This document shows, piece by piece, positions 56,755-64,000 of a stretch of DNA of 64,000 nt. A program made the position numbers and the translations under genes. Source of the stretch: Granulicella sp. WH15 (GTDB lineage: Bacteria > Acidobacteriota > Terriglobia > Terriglobales > Acidobacteriaceae). Location of the stretch: the NCBI RefSeq assembly GCF_009914315.1, contig NZ_CP042596.1, positions 186,001-250,000 on the forward strand, in the 5' to 3' direction. The notes under the pieces are model-generated. The model worked only from the letters and a program-made list of their open reading frames with translations. It made no database searches and was not told the origin of the DNA. Within the stretch, counting starts at the first letter, position 1. Each line of letters opens with the position of its first letter.

Positions 56755-57633
56755 ATGAGGATTTTACTGACGGGTTCGACGGGGCAGGTGGGGAGCGAGC
56801 TTCTGCCGGTGCTGGAGCGGCTGGGAGAGGTCATCGCGCCGAGCCGGGGCGAGTTGGATCTGGCAGACCCAACCGCCGTAGGCAGCCTGATTCGAGAGCT
56901 GCGGCCACGCTGGATCGTCAACCCCGCGGCCTATACGGCGGTGGACAAGGCGGAATCGGAGCCGGAGCTGGCCGATGCGATCAATCACCGAAGCGTCGGA
57001 GCGATGGGCCTCGCGGCCAAAGCGGTTGGGGCGACAATCCTGCATTTTTCTACCGATTACGTCTTCGACGGCGAGGGCGCGCAGCCCTATCGCGAGATCG
57101 ACCCGACCCACCCGGCAGGCGTCTACGGGGCCAGCAAACTGGCCGGAGAGCAGGCCCTTGCTGCAAGCGGCGCGGCGTATCTGATCTTTCGCACCAGCTG
57201 GGTCTACGGAGCCACGGGCAAGAACTTTCTGCGGACGATCCTCGGCCTCGCCCGCCAGCGCGAGCAGATGAAGATCGTCGCCGACCAGCACGGTGCGCCG
57301 ACGTGGAGCCGCGATCTGGCCAACATGGCGGCGCACGTCATTCAGTTCTGTGAGCAGCGGGAGGCTGTGGCCCCGCTGAGCGGCATCTACCACGCCGCCG
57401 GTGAGGGCGAGACGAGCTGGTTCGGCTTCGCCCGGCGCGGCATCGAGCTGCGGCAGCCATTCGAGCCTGAAACCCGGTTCGCCGAGCTGCTGCCCATTCC
57501 GACCAGCGAGTATCCCACCCCCGCGCGCCGCCCGCTGAACAGCCGTCTCGACTGCCGCAAGCTCCAGCAGACCTTCGGCTGGCGGATGATGGACTGGCAG
57601 GAGTCGTTGGCGCAGGTAGTGTCTGATCTGTAA
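56755..57633 (+). CDS. rfbD: dTDP-4-dehydrorhamnose reductase
   Basis: Final step of the pathway, reducing dTDP-4-keto-L-rhamnose with NAD(P)H. 292 aa SDR: ILLTGSTGQVGSELLPVL, NPAAYTAVDKAESEPELADAIN, FSTDYVFDGE, Tyr-x3-Lys in VYGASKLAGEQ, RTSWVYGATGKNFLRT. Immediately downstream of rfbA. The epimerase rfbC is found 0.7 kb away on the other strand, so all four steps are encoded here. Confidence 0.96.
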   Translation: MRILLTGSTGQVGSELLPVLERLGEVIAPSRGELDLADPTAVGSLIRELRPRWIVNPAAYTAVDKAESEPELADAINHRSVGAMGLAAKAVGATILHFSTDYVFDGEGAQPYREIDPTHPAGVYGASKLAGEQALAASGAAYLIFRTSWVYGATGKNFLRTILGLARQREQMKIVADQHGAPTWSRDLANMAAHVIQFCEQREAVAPLSGIYHAAGEGETSWFGFARRGIELRQPFEPETRFAELLPIPTSEYPTPARRPLNSRLDCRKLQQTFGWRMMDWQESLAQVVSDL

Positions 57634-57686
57634 GAAGATCGGGGCTGTAAGCGCCGTCGGGTAAAGTGCATAGAGGGGAGACTGAA

Positions 57687-58238
57687 ATGGCCGGACGGGC
57701 GTTGTTTCTCGATCGCGACGGTGTCATCAACCACGAGGTCGGCTATCTGCACCGGGCCGAGGACGTGCGCTTCGTCGACGGCATCTTCCCGCTCTGCCGC
57801 ACGGCGCAGAGCCTGGGGTACCGGCTGATCGTGGTTACGAACCAGTCCGGCATCGCACGCGGCTACTACACGACCGGCCAGTTCGACGAGCTGATGGCGT
57901 GGATGCGGCTGGAGTTCGAGCGGGAGGGGATCGCGCTGGACGCGGTGTACCACTGCCCATACCACCCCGAGCACGGCGTCGGTGAGTTCCGGCGCGAGCA
58001 CGAGGACCGCAAGCCCGGCGCGGGGATGCTGCGGCGCGGCGCGGCGGCGTTCGGGTTGGAGCTGGAGGAGTCGGTGATGGTGGGGGATCGCTGCTCGGAT
58101 ATCGCCGCAGCCAACACGGCGGGGCTGCGGCAGGCGTTCCTGATCGCCGGGACCGAAGAGCACGGCTGCTCCGGCGAGTATCTGGCCGTGGAGACGCTGG
58201 CCGAGGTCAGAAGCTGGCTGATCGAGAACCCAGATTAA
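57687..58238 (+). CDS. gmhB: GmhB-like HAD phosphatase (heptose bisphosphate type)
   Basis: 183 aa HAD enzyme: nucleophile motif FLDRDGVIN, VTNQSGIARGYY, later motif VGDRCSDIAAA. Family members remove the 7-phosphate of D-glycero-manno-heptose 1,7-bisphosphate in LPS core synthesis, or act on histidinol phosphate. The zinc loop begins CPYHP as in E. coli GmhB, but the second Cys-x-Cys is replaced by His-x-Asp (REHEDRKP), so zinc binding may be altered or lost. Start with GAGGGGAG upstream. Confidence 0.85.
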   Translation: MAGRALFLDRDGVINHEVGYLHRAEDVRFVDGIFPLCRTAQSLGYRLIVVTNQSGIARGYYTTGQFDELMAWMRLEFEREGIALDAVYHCPYHPEHGVGEFRREHEDRKPGAGMLRRGAAAFGLELEESVMVGDRCSDIAAANTAGLRQAFLIAGTEEHGCSGEYLAVETLAEVRSWLIENPD

Positions 58239-58240
58239 AG

Positions 58241-58360
58241 CCGCTGGTCAGAGAGAAAGATCCCGCTGCCGACCAACGGGAGGCCCTCAGAAGACAATCT
58301 TGCCCATACCGCCCCGAGAACCGCACGAAGTGCCGCCCGCCCGGCGTGAGGGCGCTTTTA
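58241..58360. repeat. Composite dispersed repeat (E + reverse partial A)
   Basis: CCGCTGGTC (58241-58249) pairs with GACCAACGG. Then a conserved spacer (GGAGGCCCTCAGAAGA, ACCGCCCCGAGAACC), GCACGAAGTGC and CCGGCGTGAGGGCGCTTTTA. The spacer matches the 38466-38600 copy. The last bases include the rfbC stop codon. Confidence 0.83.
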
Positions 58361-58918
58361 GGCTTCCGGCAGTTCAGCCTCTAAGAAGTTCGCGCCCTTG
58401 GCGTCCTTGTCGCTGACGACCGGCGTAATTCCCGCAAGCGGCCAAGGTATGGCGAGCGTCGGATCGTCCCAGCGAACGCACCGCTCCCCCTCCGGGTAGT
58501 AGCCGTCGGTGGTCTTGTAGAGGACCTCCGCCGTCTCCGAGAGGACGACGAATCCGTGGGCGAAACCCTCTGGAATCCACAACATCTGCAGCTCGCCCGC
58601 GTCCGAGACCGGCTTCAGCGAGACGCCGACATACTTGCCGAAATCCGGCGAGCCGCGCCGGAGATCCACCGCCACATCCCAGATATGGCCGGAGACGCAA
58701 CGCACCAGCTTGCCCTGGGGCTTTCCCAGTTGGTAGTGCAGCCCGCGCAGAACGCCACGGGTAGAGAAGGACTGGTTGTCCTGAACGAAACTGGTGGGAA
58801 GCCCGGCTGACTGAAACTTGGTCTGGCTGTAGAACTCTGCGAACCATCCCCGATCGTCGCCAAAGCGCCTGGGTTGAAGTAATTTGACGTCCTGTAAAGC
58901 CGTGTTCAAAACCTGCAT
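58358..58918 (-). CDS. rfbC: dTDP-4-dehydrorhamnose 3,5-epimerase
   Basis: Cupin enzyme converting dTDP-4-keto-6-deoxyglucose to the L-rhamnose precursor. 186 aa: RRFGDDRGWFAEFYS, NQSFSTRGVLRGLHYQ with the catalytic His, GKLVRCVSGHIWDVAVDLR, PEGFAHGFVVLS, YKTTDGYYPEGERCVRWDDP. ATG 58918 starts MQVLNTALQDV. A TATTAT -10 lies exactly 6 nt before it and no Shine-Dalgarno is present, so it is probably leaderless. Divergent to the GT4 gene. Confidence 0.95.
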   Translation of the reverse strand: MQVLNTALQDVKLLQPRRFGDDRGWFAEFYSQTKFQSAGLPTSFVQDNQSFSTRGVLRGLHYQLGKPQGKLVRCVSGHIWDVAVDLRRGSPDFGKYVGVSLKPVSDAGELQMLWIPEGFAHGFVVLSETAEVLYKTTDGYYPEGERCVRWDDPTLAIPWPLAGITPVVSDKDAKGANFLEAELPEA

Positions 58919-59039
58919 CTGTGCATAATACCGGGAAAGTTCGGTAGTGAAGGGGGGCGAACCGCCTAGAAGAGGGGGGCAACGTTCAAAATCAGGAATC
59001 TTGTTCCCGCTATGGACCTCGACAGCGCATACTAGTCGG
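58919..59039. promoter_or_regulatory. Divergent promoter region rfbC / glycosyltransferase
   Basis: Minus strand: TATTAT at 58925-58930, 6 nt before the rfbC ATG. Plus strand: CATACT at 59028-59033, 6 nt before the GTG at 59040. Each start codon would be at or next to +1. No clear -35 for either. Confidence 0.5.
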
Positions 59040-60203
59040 GTGCGGGTAGCCATCGTTCATCACTGGTTTGTAACGCGGGGCGGCGGTGAGCGCGTCGCCG
59101 AGTGCATCGCCTCGCTCTTTCCCGAGGCGGAGATCTTTACGCTGGTCTCGGGCGAAGAGGGGCTGCCCGAGTCTCTGGCCAGCCGCAAGCTGCACACCTC
59201 TTTTTTGCAAAAACTGCCCTTCGGCAAGAGCCACCACCGCCACATGATGCCGCTGTACCCCGCGGCAACCGAGGGGCTGGACCTGCGCGGCTTCGGCCTG
59301 GTTATCTCGTCCGACTCCGGCCCTATGAAGGGGGTGCGGCTCGATCCGGGCGCGGTCCACTTCTGCTACTGTCACTCACCCATGCGCTACCTGTACGACA
59401 GCTACGACGCCTACCGGAGCCAGATGAGGGGGCTGACGCGAGCGCTGTTCACCGCCACTGCCGGACGGCTGCGCCGCTGGGACACGCAGGCCGCCCAGCG
59501 GGTCGATTACTTCATCGCCAACTCGAACTACGTCGCCAAGCGCATCCAGCGTTTTTATAACCGCGAGAGCACGGTCATCCACCCGCCCATCGACCTGCAC
59601 CGTGCCCAGCTTGCTGCGGCGCCGGGAGACCATTACCTCTGCGCCGGGCGGCTGGTCGGCTACAAGCAGACCGAACTGCTGATGGAGGCCTGCCGCCGTC
59701 TGGGGCGGAAGCTGCGCATCGTGGGCACCGGCCCCGAGGAGGCAAAGCTACGCCGTCTGGCGGCTGCGGACGCGGGATCTCAAGTTGAATTTTTAGGCGC
59801 ACTGCCGAGCAAAGAACTCTGGCGCGAGTACTCCGAGTGCCGCGCGCTGCTCTTCGCCGCCGACGAGGACTTCGGCATGGTGCCGCTGGAGGCACAGGCC
59901 TGCGGGCGTCCAGTCATCTGCTACGGCTCGGGCGGCTCGCTGGAGACGGTGCGGGGCACGGGCGACCACCCCACCGGCGTCTACTTCGAGCACCAGACGG
60001 TCGAGTCGGCGATGGAGGGCATCCAGCGCTTCGAGGCGCAGGAGTCGCGCTTCACCCCCGAGACCGCGCAGGCGTGGGCCGCCGAGTTCGCCACGCCCGT
60101 CTTTCTGGAGCGGATGCGCGCGCTGATCCTCGAAAAAGTCCCCGCCGCAGCAGCCGAGATGGAGCCTGCTCCTACGATAGCTTCTGCGGAAAAGAGAGCC
60201 TGA
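59040..60203 (+). CDS. GT4-family glycosyltransferase
   Basis: 387 aa, GT-B fold. N-terminal VRVAIVHHWFVTRGGGERVAECIASLFPEAEIFTLV, then CYCHSPMRYLYDSYDAYR. The C-terminal half has YLCAGRLVGYKQTELLMEA, a nucleotide-sugar site, and EDFGMVPLEAQACGRPVICYGSGGSLETV with the E-x7-E motif. Likely adds a sugar, perhaps rhamnose or mannose, to a cell-envelope glycan. Start GTG 59040 because homologous GT4 proteins start here and a -10 lies 6 nt upstream. Overlaps the next gene by one base. Confidence 0.9.
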   Translation: MRVAIVHHWFVTRGGGERVAECIASLFPEAEIFTLVSGEEGLPESLASRKLHTSFLQKLPFGKSHHRHMMPLYPAATEGLDLRGFGLVISSDSGPMKGVRLDPGAVHFCYCHSPMRYLYDSYDAYRSQMRGLTRALFTATAGRLRRWDTQAAQRVDYFIANSNYVAKRIQRFYNRESTVIHPPIDLHRAQLAAAPGDHYLCAGRLVGYKQTELLMEACRRLGRKLRIVGTGPEEAKLRRLAAADAGSQVEFLGALPSKELWREYSECRALLFAADEDFGMVPLEAQACGRPVICYGSGGSLETVRGTGDHPTGVYFEHQTVESAMEGIQRFEAQESRFTPETAQAWAAEFATPVFLERMRALILEKVPAAAAEMEPAPTIASAEKRA

Positions 60204-60481
60204 TGGAAGGGATGCGGGATATGTTGCGCCGGAGCCTGGGCCGGAGCCTCGCGCCCCTGCCCGCGCTCGACCGGCTGGCCGCCGCCTGGCCCGTGGCCTG
60301 CGGCAAGACGATGGCCGACCGGGGCGAGATCGCGAGCTTCGAGGAGGGCGTCGTGCACGTCGAGGTGCAGGACTCCACCTGGCTGGCGCAGATGCTCTCC
60401 ATGCGCTCGATCCTGCAGCACGATCTGGCCCGGATCGCGGCAGTGAAGGTCACCGGGATACACTTTGAATTGAAGAAGTAA
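60203..60481 (+). CDS. DUF721 / DciA-family protein
   Basis: 92 aa. The core LDRLAAAWPVACGKTMADRG......GVVHVEVQDSTWLAQMLSMRSILQHDLA fits the DUF721 (DciA) family, whose studied members load or stimulate the replicative helicase DnaB in bacteria lacking DnaC. The ATG shares one base with the glycosyltransferase stop. A single-domain short form without the C-terminal extension of proteobacterial DciA. Function by family only. Confidence 0.82.
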   Translation: MEGMRDMLRRSLGRSLAPLPALDRLAAAWPVACGKTMADRGEIASFEEGVVHVEVQDSTWLAQMLSMRSILQHDLARIAAVKVTGIHFELKK

Positions 60482-60539
60482 TCGGCCCGGCCTGTCGTCC
60501 ACAAACAACAGGCGCGGGAGCTACCTGGAGGACGTGTGC

Positions 60540-60869
60540 ATGAGTGATGCAGGAACCGTCACGCTCGAAGATGTTCGGCGTGTCGCGGAGCTGGCCAACC
60601 TGGAACTGACGCCGGAGGAGGAGCCGCGGATGCAGCGCGACCTGAACGCCATCCTCGGGCACATCGCGCAGCTCAACCAGCTCGCGACCGACGACGTCCC
60701 GGCGATGGCGCAGGTGGGTGACGTACTCGCAACCGGCCACGCGGAGGAGACCGGCGAGGATCTCCGCGTCGATGCGGTGCGGCCCTCGGTCGACCGCCGC
60801 GCCGTCATGTCCAGCGCCCCCGAGACGGATGGGCGATTCTTCAAGGTTCCCAAGGTGATCGAGCGATAG
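60540..60869 (+). CDS. gatC: Aspartyl/glutamyl-tRNA amidotransferase subunit C
   Basis: Small stabilising subunit of GatCAB. 109 aa: VTLEDVRRVAELANLELTPEEEPRMQRDLNAILGHIAQLNQLATDDVPAM, then a C-terminal FFKVPKVIER. ATG 60540 has GGAGG eight bases upstream. Its stop directly abuts the gatA ATG. gatB is not in the window. Confidence 0.95.
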   Translation: MSDAGTVTLEDVRRVAELANLELTPEEEPRMQRDLNAILGHIAQLNQLATDDVPAMAQVGDVLATGHAEETGEDLRVDAVRPSVDRRAVMSSAPETDGRFFKVPKVIER

Positions 60870-62339
60870 ATGAACTCTACTGAAACCCAAATCGAGAACA
60901 AGCTACTTACGATTGACGAGGCGCGCGCCGCCGTTCAGGCGACCTCCGCCACCGCCGTGGCCGAGCGCCAGTACACCCTCATCGCGCAGGACGACGTGGC
61001 CACAGGCAAGGGCATCAACAGCTTCCTCGCGCTGAGCCGCGAGCGTGCCCTGGCCCAGGCGGCCCGCATCGACGAGCTGACCGCACAGGGCAAGCCTCTG
61101 CCGCCGCTGGCCGGAGTGCCCATCGGCATCAAGGACGTGCTGGCCATGACCGGCTCGCCCGCCACCGCCGGATCGCTGATTCTAAAGGGCTACATGCCCC
61201 CCTACGACGCTACTGCGGTGGCCAAGCTAGAGGCGGCGGGAGCCGTTCTGCTGGGCAAGCTCAACTGCGATGAGTTCGCCATGGGCTCCTCGAACGAGAA
61301 CTCGGCCTATGGCCCCGTCCGCAACCCGCGTGCGCTCGACCGCGTTCCCGGCGGCTCCAGCGGCGGCTCGGCGGCGGCGGTGGCGGCTGGGTTTGCCGCG
61401 GCCACACTCGGCACCGATACCGGCGGCTCCATCCGCCAACCCGCGGCCTTCTGCGGCGTGGTCGGCGTGCTGCCCACCTATGGGCGCGTCAGCCGCTACG
61501 GCCTCATCGCCTTCGCTTCGTCGCTCGACCGCGTCGGCCCCTTTACGGCCAACGTGAAGGACGCGGCCACGCTGCTCGGCGTGCTTGCGGGCAAGGACCC
61601 GCTGGACGCCACCAGCTCCGACCGGCCCGTGGACGACTATGTGGGCGCTCTGGCCAAGCCTGTCGAGGGCCTCCGCATCGGCGTGCCCGAGGAGTACTTC
61701 GGCGAGGGCCTCGACCCCGAGATCCGCGCCGCCGTTGAGCGCGTCATCGCGGGCCTTAAGGACGCGGGCTGCACCATCGTCCCTGTGCGCCTGCCCCACA
61801 CCGCCTACGCGATCCCGACCTACTACGTCATCGCCACGGCGGAGGCCAGCTCGAACCTCTCGCGCTTCGACGGCGTGCGCTTCGGTCTGCGCGCCCCCGA
61901 GGGTAAAACCCTCTCCGGCATGTACCGCAAGACCCGCGACGAGGGCTTCGGGGCCGAGGTCAAGAGGCGCATTCTGCTGGGCACCTACGCGCTCAGCGCA
62001 GGCTACTACGACGCGTACTACCGCAAGGCCCAGCAGGTCCGGACGCTGCTGACCCGCGACTTCCTGACGGCCTTCGAGAGCTGCGACGCCATCGTCGGCC
62101 CCATGACGCCGACGCCGCCGTTCAAGATCGGCGAGAAGACCGACGACCCGGTCTCGATGTACCTGGCCGACATCTACTCGGTGGCCGCGTCGCTGGCGGG
62201 CATCTGCGGCATGAGCGTGCCCTGCGGAGAGACTGCGGGCAAGCTGCCCATCGGCGTCCAGATCATGGCGCGTCACTTCGACGAAGCCACCATGCTGCGC
62301 GTCGGCCTCGCCGTCGAAAAGATGCAGGCGAACTCCTAA
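60870..62339 (+). CDS. gatA: Aspartyl/glutamyl-tRNA amidotransferase subunit A
   Basis: Releases ammonia from glutamine for converting misacylated Glu-tRNA-Gln or Asp-tRNA-Asn. 489-aa amidase-signature enzyme. Lys88 ([10 protein letters not shown]), Ser163 (PGGSSGGS) and nucleophile Ser187 (DTGGSIRQP) form the Ser-cisSer-Lys triad with the same spacing (75 and 24) as in characterised GatA. Starts at the base after the gatC stop. The last 24 bp, including the stop, are tandemly duplicated downstream. Confidence 0.97.
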   Translation: MNSTETQIENKLLTIDEARAAVQATSATAVAERQYTLIAQDDVATGKGINSFLALSRERALAQAARIDELTAQGKPLPPLAGVPIGIKDVLAMTGSPATAGSLILKGYMPPYDATAVAKLEAAGAVLLGKLNCDEFAMGSSNENSAYGPVRNPRALDRVPGGSSGGSAAAVAAGFAAATLGTDTGGSIRQPAAFCGVVGVLPTYGRVSRYGLIAFASSLDRVGPFTANVKDAATLLGVLAGKDPLDATSSDRPVDDYVGALAKPVEGLRIGVPEEYFGEGLDPEIRAAVERVIAGLKDAGCTIVPVRLPHTAYAIPTYYVIATAEASSNLSRFDGVRFGLRAPEGKTLSGMYRKTRDEGFGAEVKRRILLGTYALSAGYYDAYYRKAQQVRTLLTRDFLTAFESCDAIVGPMTPTPPFKIGEKTDDPVSMYLADIYSVAASLAGICGMSVPCGETAGKLPIGVQIMARHFDEATMLRVGLAVEKMQANS

Positions 62340-62364
62340 CAAAAGATGCAGGCGAATTTTTAAC
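62317..62364 (+). repeat. 24-bp tandem duplication over the gatA stop
   Basis: AAAAGATGCAGGCGAA followed by CTCCTAAC, then AAAAGATGCAGGCGAA followed by TTTTTAAC. The two units differ at three positions. The second copy lies after the gatA stop and would also encode KMQAN-stop. Confidence 0.85.
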
Positions 62365-62394
62365 TAATCAGTAGCCAATGAATTTGAGGTCGGA

Positions 62395-64000
62395 ATGGGT
62401 TTTGTAGATCGTATGAACAAGAAGGAAGACGAGAAGACCGAGCAGGAGAACGCCCTGCCGATCGGCGAGCACGAGGCGGGCGAGTCCTTCGAGTCGATGA
62501 TTCCGCCGGTCATGGTCGGCCAAAGCGCCGAGCCGGCCCCCGAGCACGAGGCTCAGGCCCCGGCCCAGCCGGACGTCGTCCGCGCCTTCGACCAAGATGG
62601 CCGTGAGGTGCTGGTTCCCCGCGCCGAGTGGCGGGAGCAGGTCCTGCCGAACCTAGTCCAGTCCGCGTGGGAGAACCCCGAGCAGCTCTACCTGCTCATC
62701 GTCAACTCGCTCAACGAGGGCTTCACCAGCGAGATGGCCGCAGCAGCCCAGCAGCTCTACGCCATCGACACCATCCCCGCGCGCGGAGCCTGCATGTGGG
62801 CCGTTATCCTCATCCAGGAGGGGCGTCTGGACGAGGCGGAGGAGATTCTGAACGGCTACCTCGCCAAGCACGGCGACGAAGGTTCGGTCCTGACCAACCT
62901 CGCCCAGATCGCCGCCATGCGCGGCAACCAGGAGCAGGCCGAGACGACGCTCTGGAGAGCCATCCAGGCGGAGCCGAACATCGATAACGCGCTGGGCTGG
63001 TACGTCTCGCTGCAACAGCAGAAGGGCGGCGAGGCCGCTGCCAACGCCGCTTTGCAGACCATCGCGACGCTGCCCGGAAGCTGGCGCGCGCAGCTCTGGC
63101 AGGCTCGAGCGGCGATGCTGGCGCAGGATATGCCCACGGCTGTCTCGCTCTACCAGGAGTCGCTCGAGCGCGCTCCCCGGCCGGTTCCGGGCGACCTGCT
63201 GATGCAGATGAGCGGCGACCTCGGCGGCAACGGACGCCTGATCGAGCTGATCGGGCTCACCAGCCCGCACTTCGACCCGGAGGTCCACGGCCTGCCGGTG
63301 GGCAACAACCTCATCAAGGCCAATCTCGACCAGGGCAACGCCGACGCAGCCGAGCAGCTTGTCAAGACGCTGGCGCAGTTCGGACGCCCGGATTGGAAGT
63401 CGGGCCTCGAGTTCTGGGAACAGGAGATCGCGAAACTCCGTGGGGCGCAGGGTACGGCGGCGGCACCCGATCAGATTCAGGTTGGCATGTTGCGGATGGA
63501 AGGGCCGGTCTGGCTGCCTGCCGGGTCGCCGGGGCGCGGTCTCTTCGGGCCGAAGGCTGCGGGCGGGCCGACGGTCACCTTTATCGGCGGAACCGCCGAG
63601 ACCAGCAGCCAGGAGGCCCAGGTACTCGACGGCCCGGGTCGCATGAGCCGGGCGCTGCCGCTGTTTCTGGCCGAGCAGGTGGAGATGCGTACCGCCGCCA
63701 ACGGCCGGTCGATGCTGCCGTGGGCGATGGGCCAGCAGAGCGGCTTCGTCGTCGGCGCGGCGGCGTGGACGCCGGAGATGGCCGTGCAGGGCGTCGCGGC
63801 GGACGGCAGCGGAAGCCAGTACGTCGTCACCGTGCATATCGACGCGGCGGTGGAGCCGTGGACGGCGGAGCTGGTCTTCATCCGCACCAGCGACGGCGTG
63901 ACCATCGGTGAGCTGGACGCGGAGTTCCCCTCGGCCAGCCCGGAGGACGGGCTGCTGGGGTTGGCGAACGAGGTGGTCGAGCTGCTGGGCGGCGATGAGC
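62395..64000 (+). CDS. TPR-like protein (partial, runs off the window)
   Basis: At least 535 codons without a stop, from ATG 62395 (GAGG just upstream) or ATG 62413. An acidic, proline-rich N-terminus (about 1-60) is followed by helical repeats at about 95-320 (RGACMWAVILIQEGRLDEAEEIL, GSVLTNLAQIAAMRGNQEQAETTLWRAIQAEPN, WQARAAMLAQDMPTAVSLYQESLERAP) matching tetratricopeptide units. A beta-rich domain with VWLPAGSPGRGLFGPK starts near 375. No signal peptide. Likely a scaffold or assembly protein; the family is not recognised further. Confidence 0.8.
   Translation, partial: MGFVDRMNKKEDEKTEQENALPIGEHEAGESFESMIPPVMVGQSAEPAPEHEAQAPAQPDVVRAFDQDGREVLVPRAEWREQVLPNLVQSAWENPEQLYLLIVNSLNEGFTSEMAAAAQQLYAIDTIPARGACMWAVILIQEGRLDEAEEILNGYLAKHGDEGSVLTNLAQIAAMRGNQEQAETTLWRAIQAEPNIDNALGWYVSLQQQKGGEAAANAALQTIATLPGSWRAQLWQARAAMLAQDMPTAVSLYQESLERAPRPVPGDLLMQMSGDLGGNGRLIELIGLTSPHFDPEVHGLPVGNNLIKANLDQGNADAAEQLVKTLAQFGRPDWKSGLEFWEQEIAKLRGAQGTAAAPDQIQVGMLRMEGPVWLPAGSPGRGLFGPKAAGGPTVTFIGGTAETSSQEAQVLDGPGRMSRALPLFLAEQVEMRTAANGRSMLPWAMGQQSGFVVGAAAWTPEMAVQGVAADGSGSQYVVTVHIDAAVEPWTAELVFIRTSDGVTIGELDAEFPSASPEDGLLGLANEVVELLGGDE

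Overview
This 64 kb window is a GC-rich bacterial chromosome segment, probably from an acidobacterium of the Terriglobia type (Granulicella, Edaphobacter or Terriglobus relatives). The assignment is inference. It rests on overall composition, a large TonB-dependent receptor with an N-terminal carboxypeptidase-regulatory-like domain, split trp genes, DHA2-type efflux and dense dispersed intergenic repeats. No prophage, insertion sequence, CRISPR array or rRNA operon was seen.

Layout. 0.1-3.6 kb: trpC-trpF on the minus strand behind a tRNA-Leu(CAG), then a stand-alone histidine-phosphoacceptor-like protein facing a response regulator with a histone-H1-like tail. 3.9-6.7 kb: infC (AUU start) and a membrane diguanylate cyclase. 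6.8-11.4 kb: an aromatic amino acid run (trpB, trpA, chorismate mutase, DAHP synthase, prephenate dehydrogenase), preceded by what looks like a classical tryptophan attenuator. 11.5-16.7 kb: DHA2 efflux pump with a divergent MarR regulator, then a GMC oxidoreductase with a partner that fuses an alpha/beta-hydrolase to a gluconate-2-dehydrogenase-subunit-3-like domain. 16.9-24.9 kb: dut, purL-purF, hsp20, clpB. 25.2-31.0 kb: FAD oxidoreductase, two M20-type peptidases (one with altered zinc ligands) and an orphan Opp/Dpp ATPase. 31.4-41 kb: hisS with a low-GC in-frame insertion of about 110 codons, gamma-carbonic anhydrase, rpsU, a zinc-ribbon protein, an MBL hydrolase, rpmA, rplU, a DinB protein and a GT39-like membrane protein. 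40.6-49.9 kb (minus strand): a reductive pyrimidine catabolism cluster (carbamoyl hydrolase, preT, preA, dihydropyrimidinase, NCS1 permease, class III aminotransferase) interrupted by two low-GC small genes. 50.2-53.8 kb: PAP2 acid phosphatase and TonB receptor behind a PmrA-like box. 53.9 kb: tRNA-Ile2(CAT). 54.8-60.2 kb: dTDP-rhamnose genes rfbB-A-D, GmhB-like phosphatase, divergent rfbC and a GT4 glycosyltransferase. 60.2-64 kb: DUF721/DciA protein, gatC-gatA and a TPR-like protein running off the end.

About 20 copies of a REP/BIME-like repeat family occupy the intergenic gaps from 0.1 to 58.4 kb. Half-elements end in CACGCGAAGC and carry mini-hairpins with TTC loops. In several copies both stem arms changed together, so secondary structure seems to be conserved. 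Several genes start exactly 6 nt after a -10-like hexamer, which suggests leaderless mRNAs. The most novel items are the HisRS insertion, the covarying repeat family, the trp attenuator, and the hydrolase/dehydrogenase-subunit fusion.
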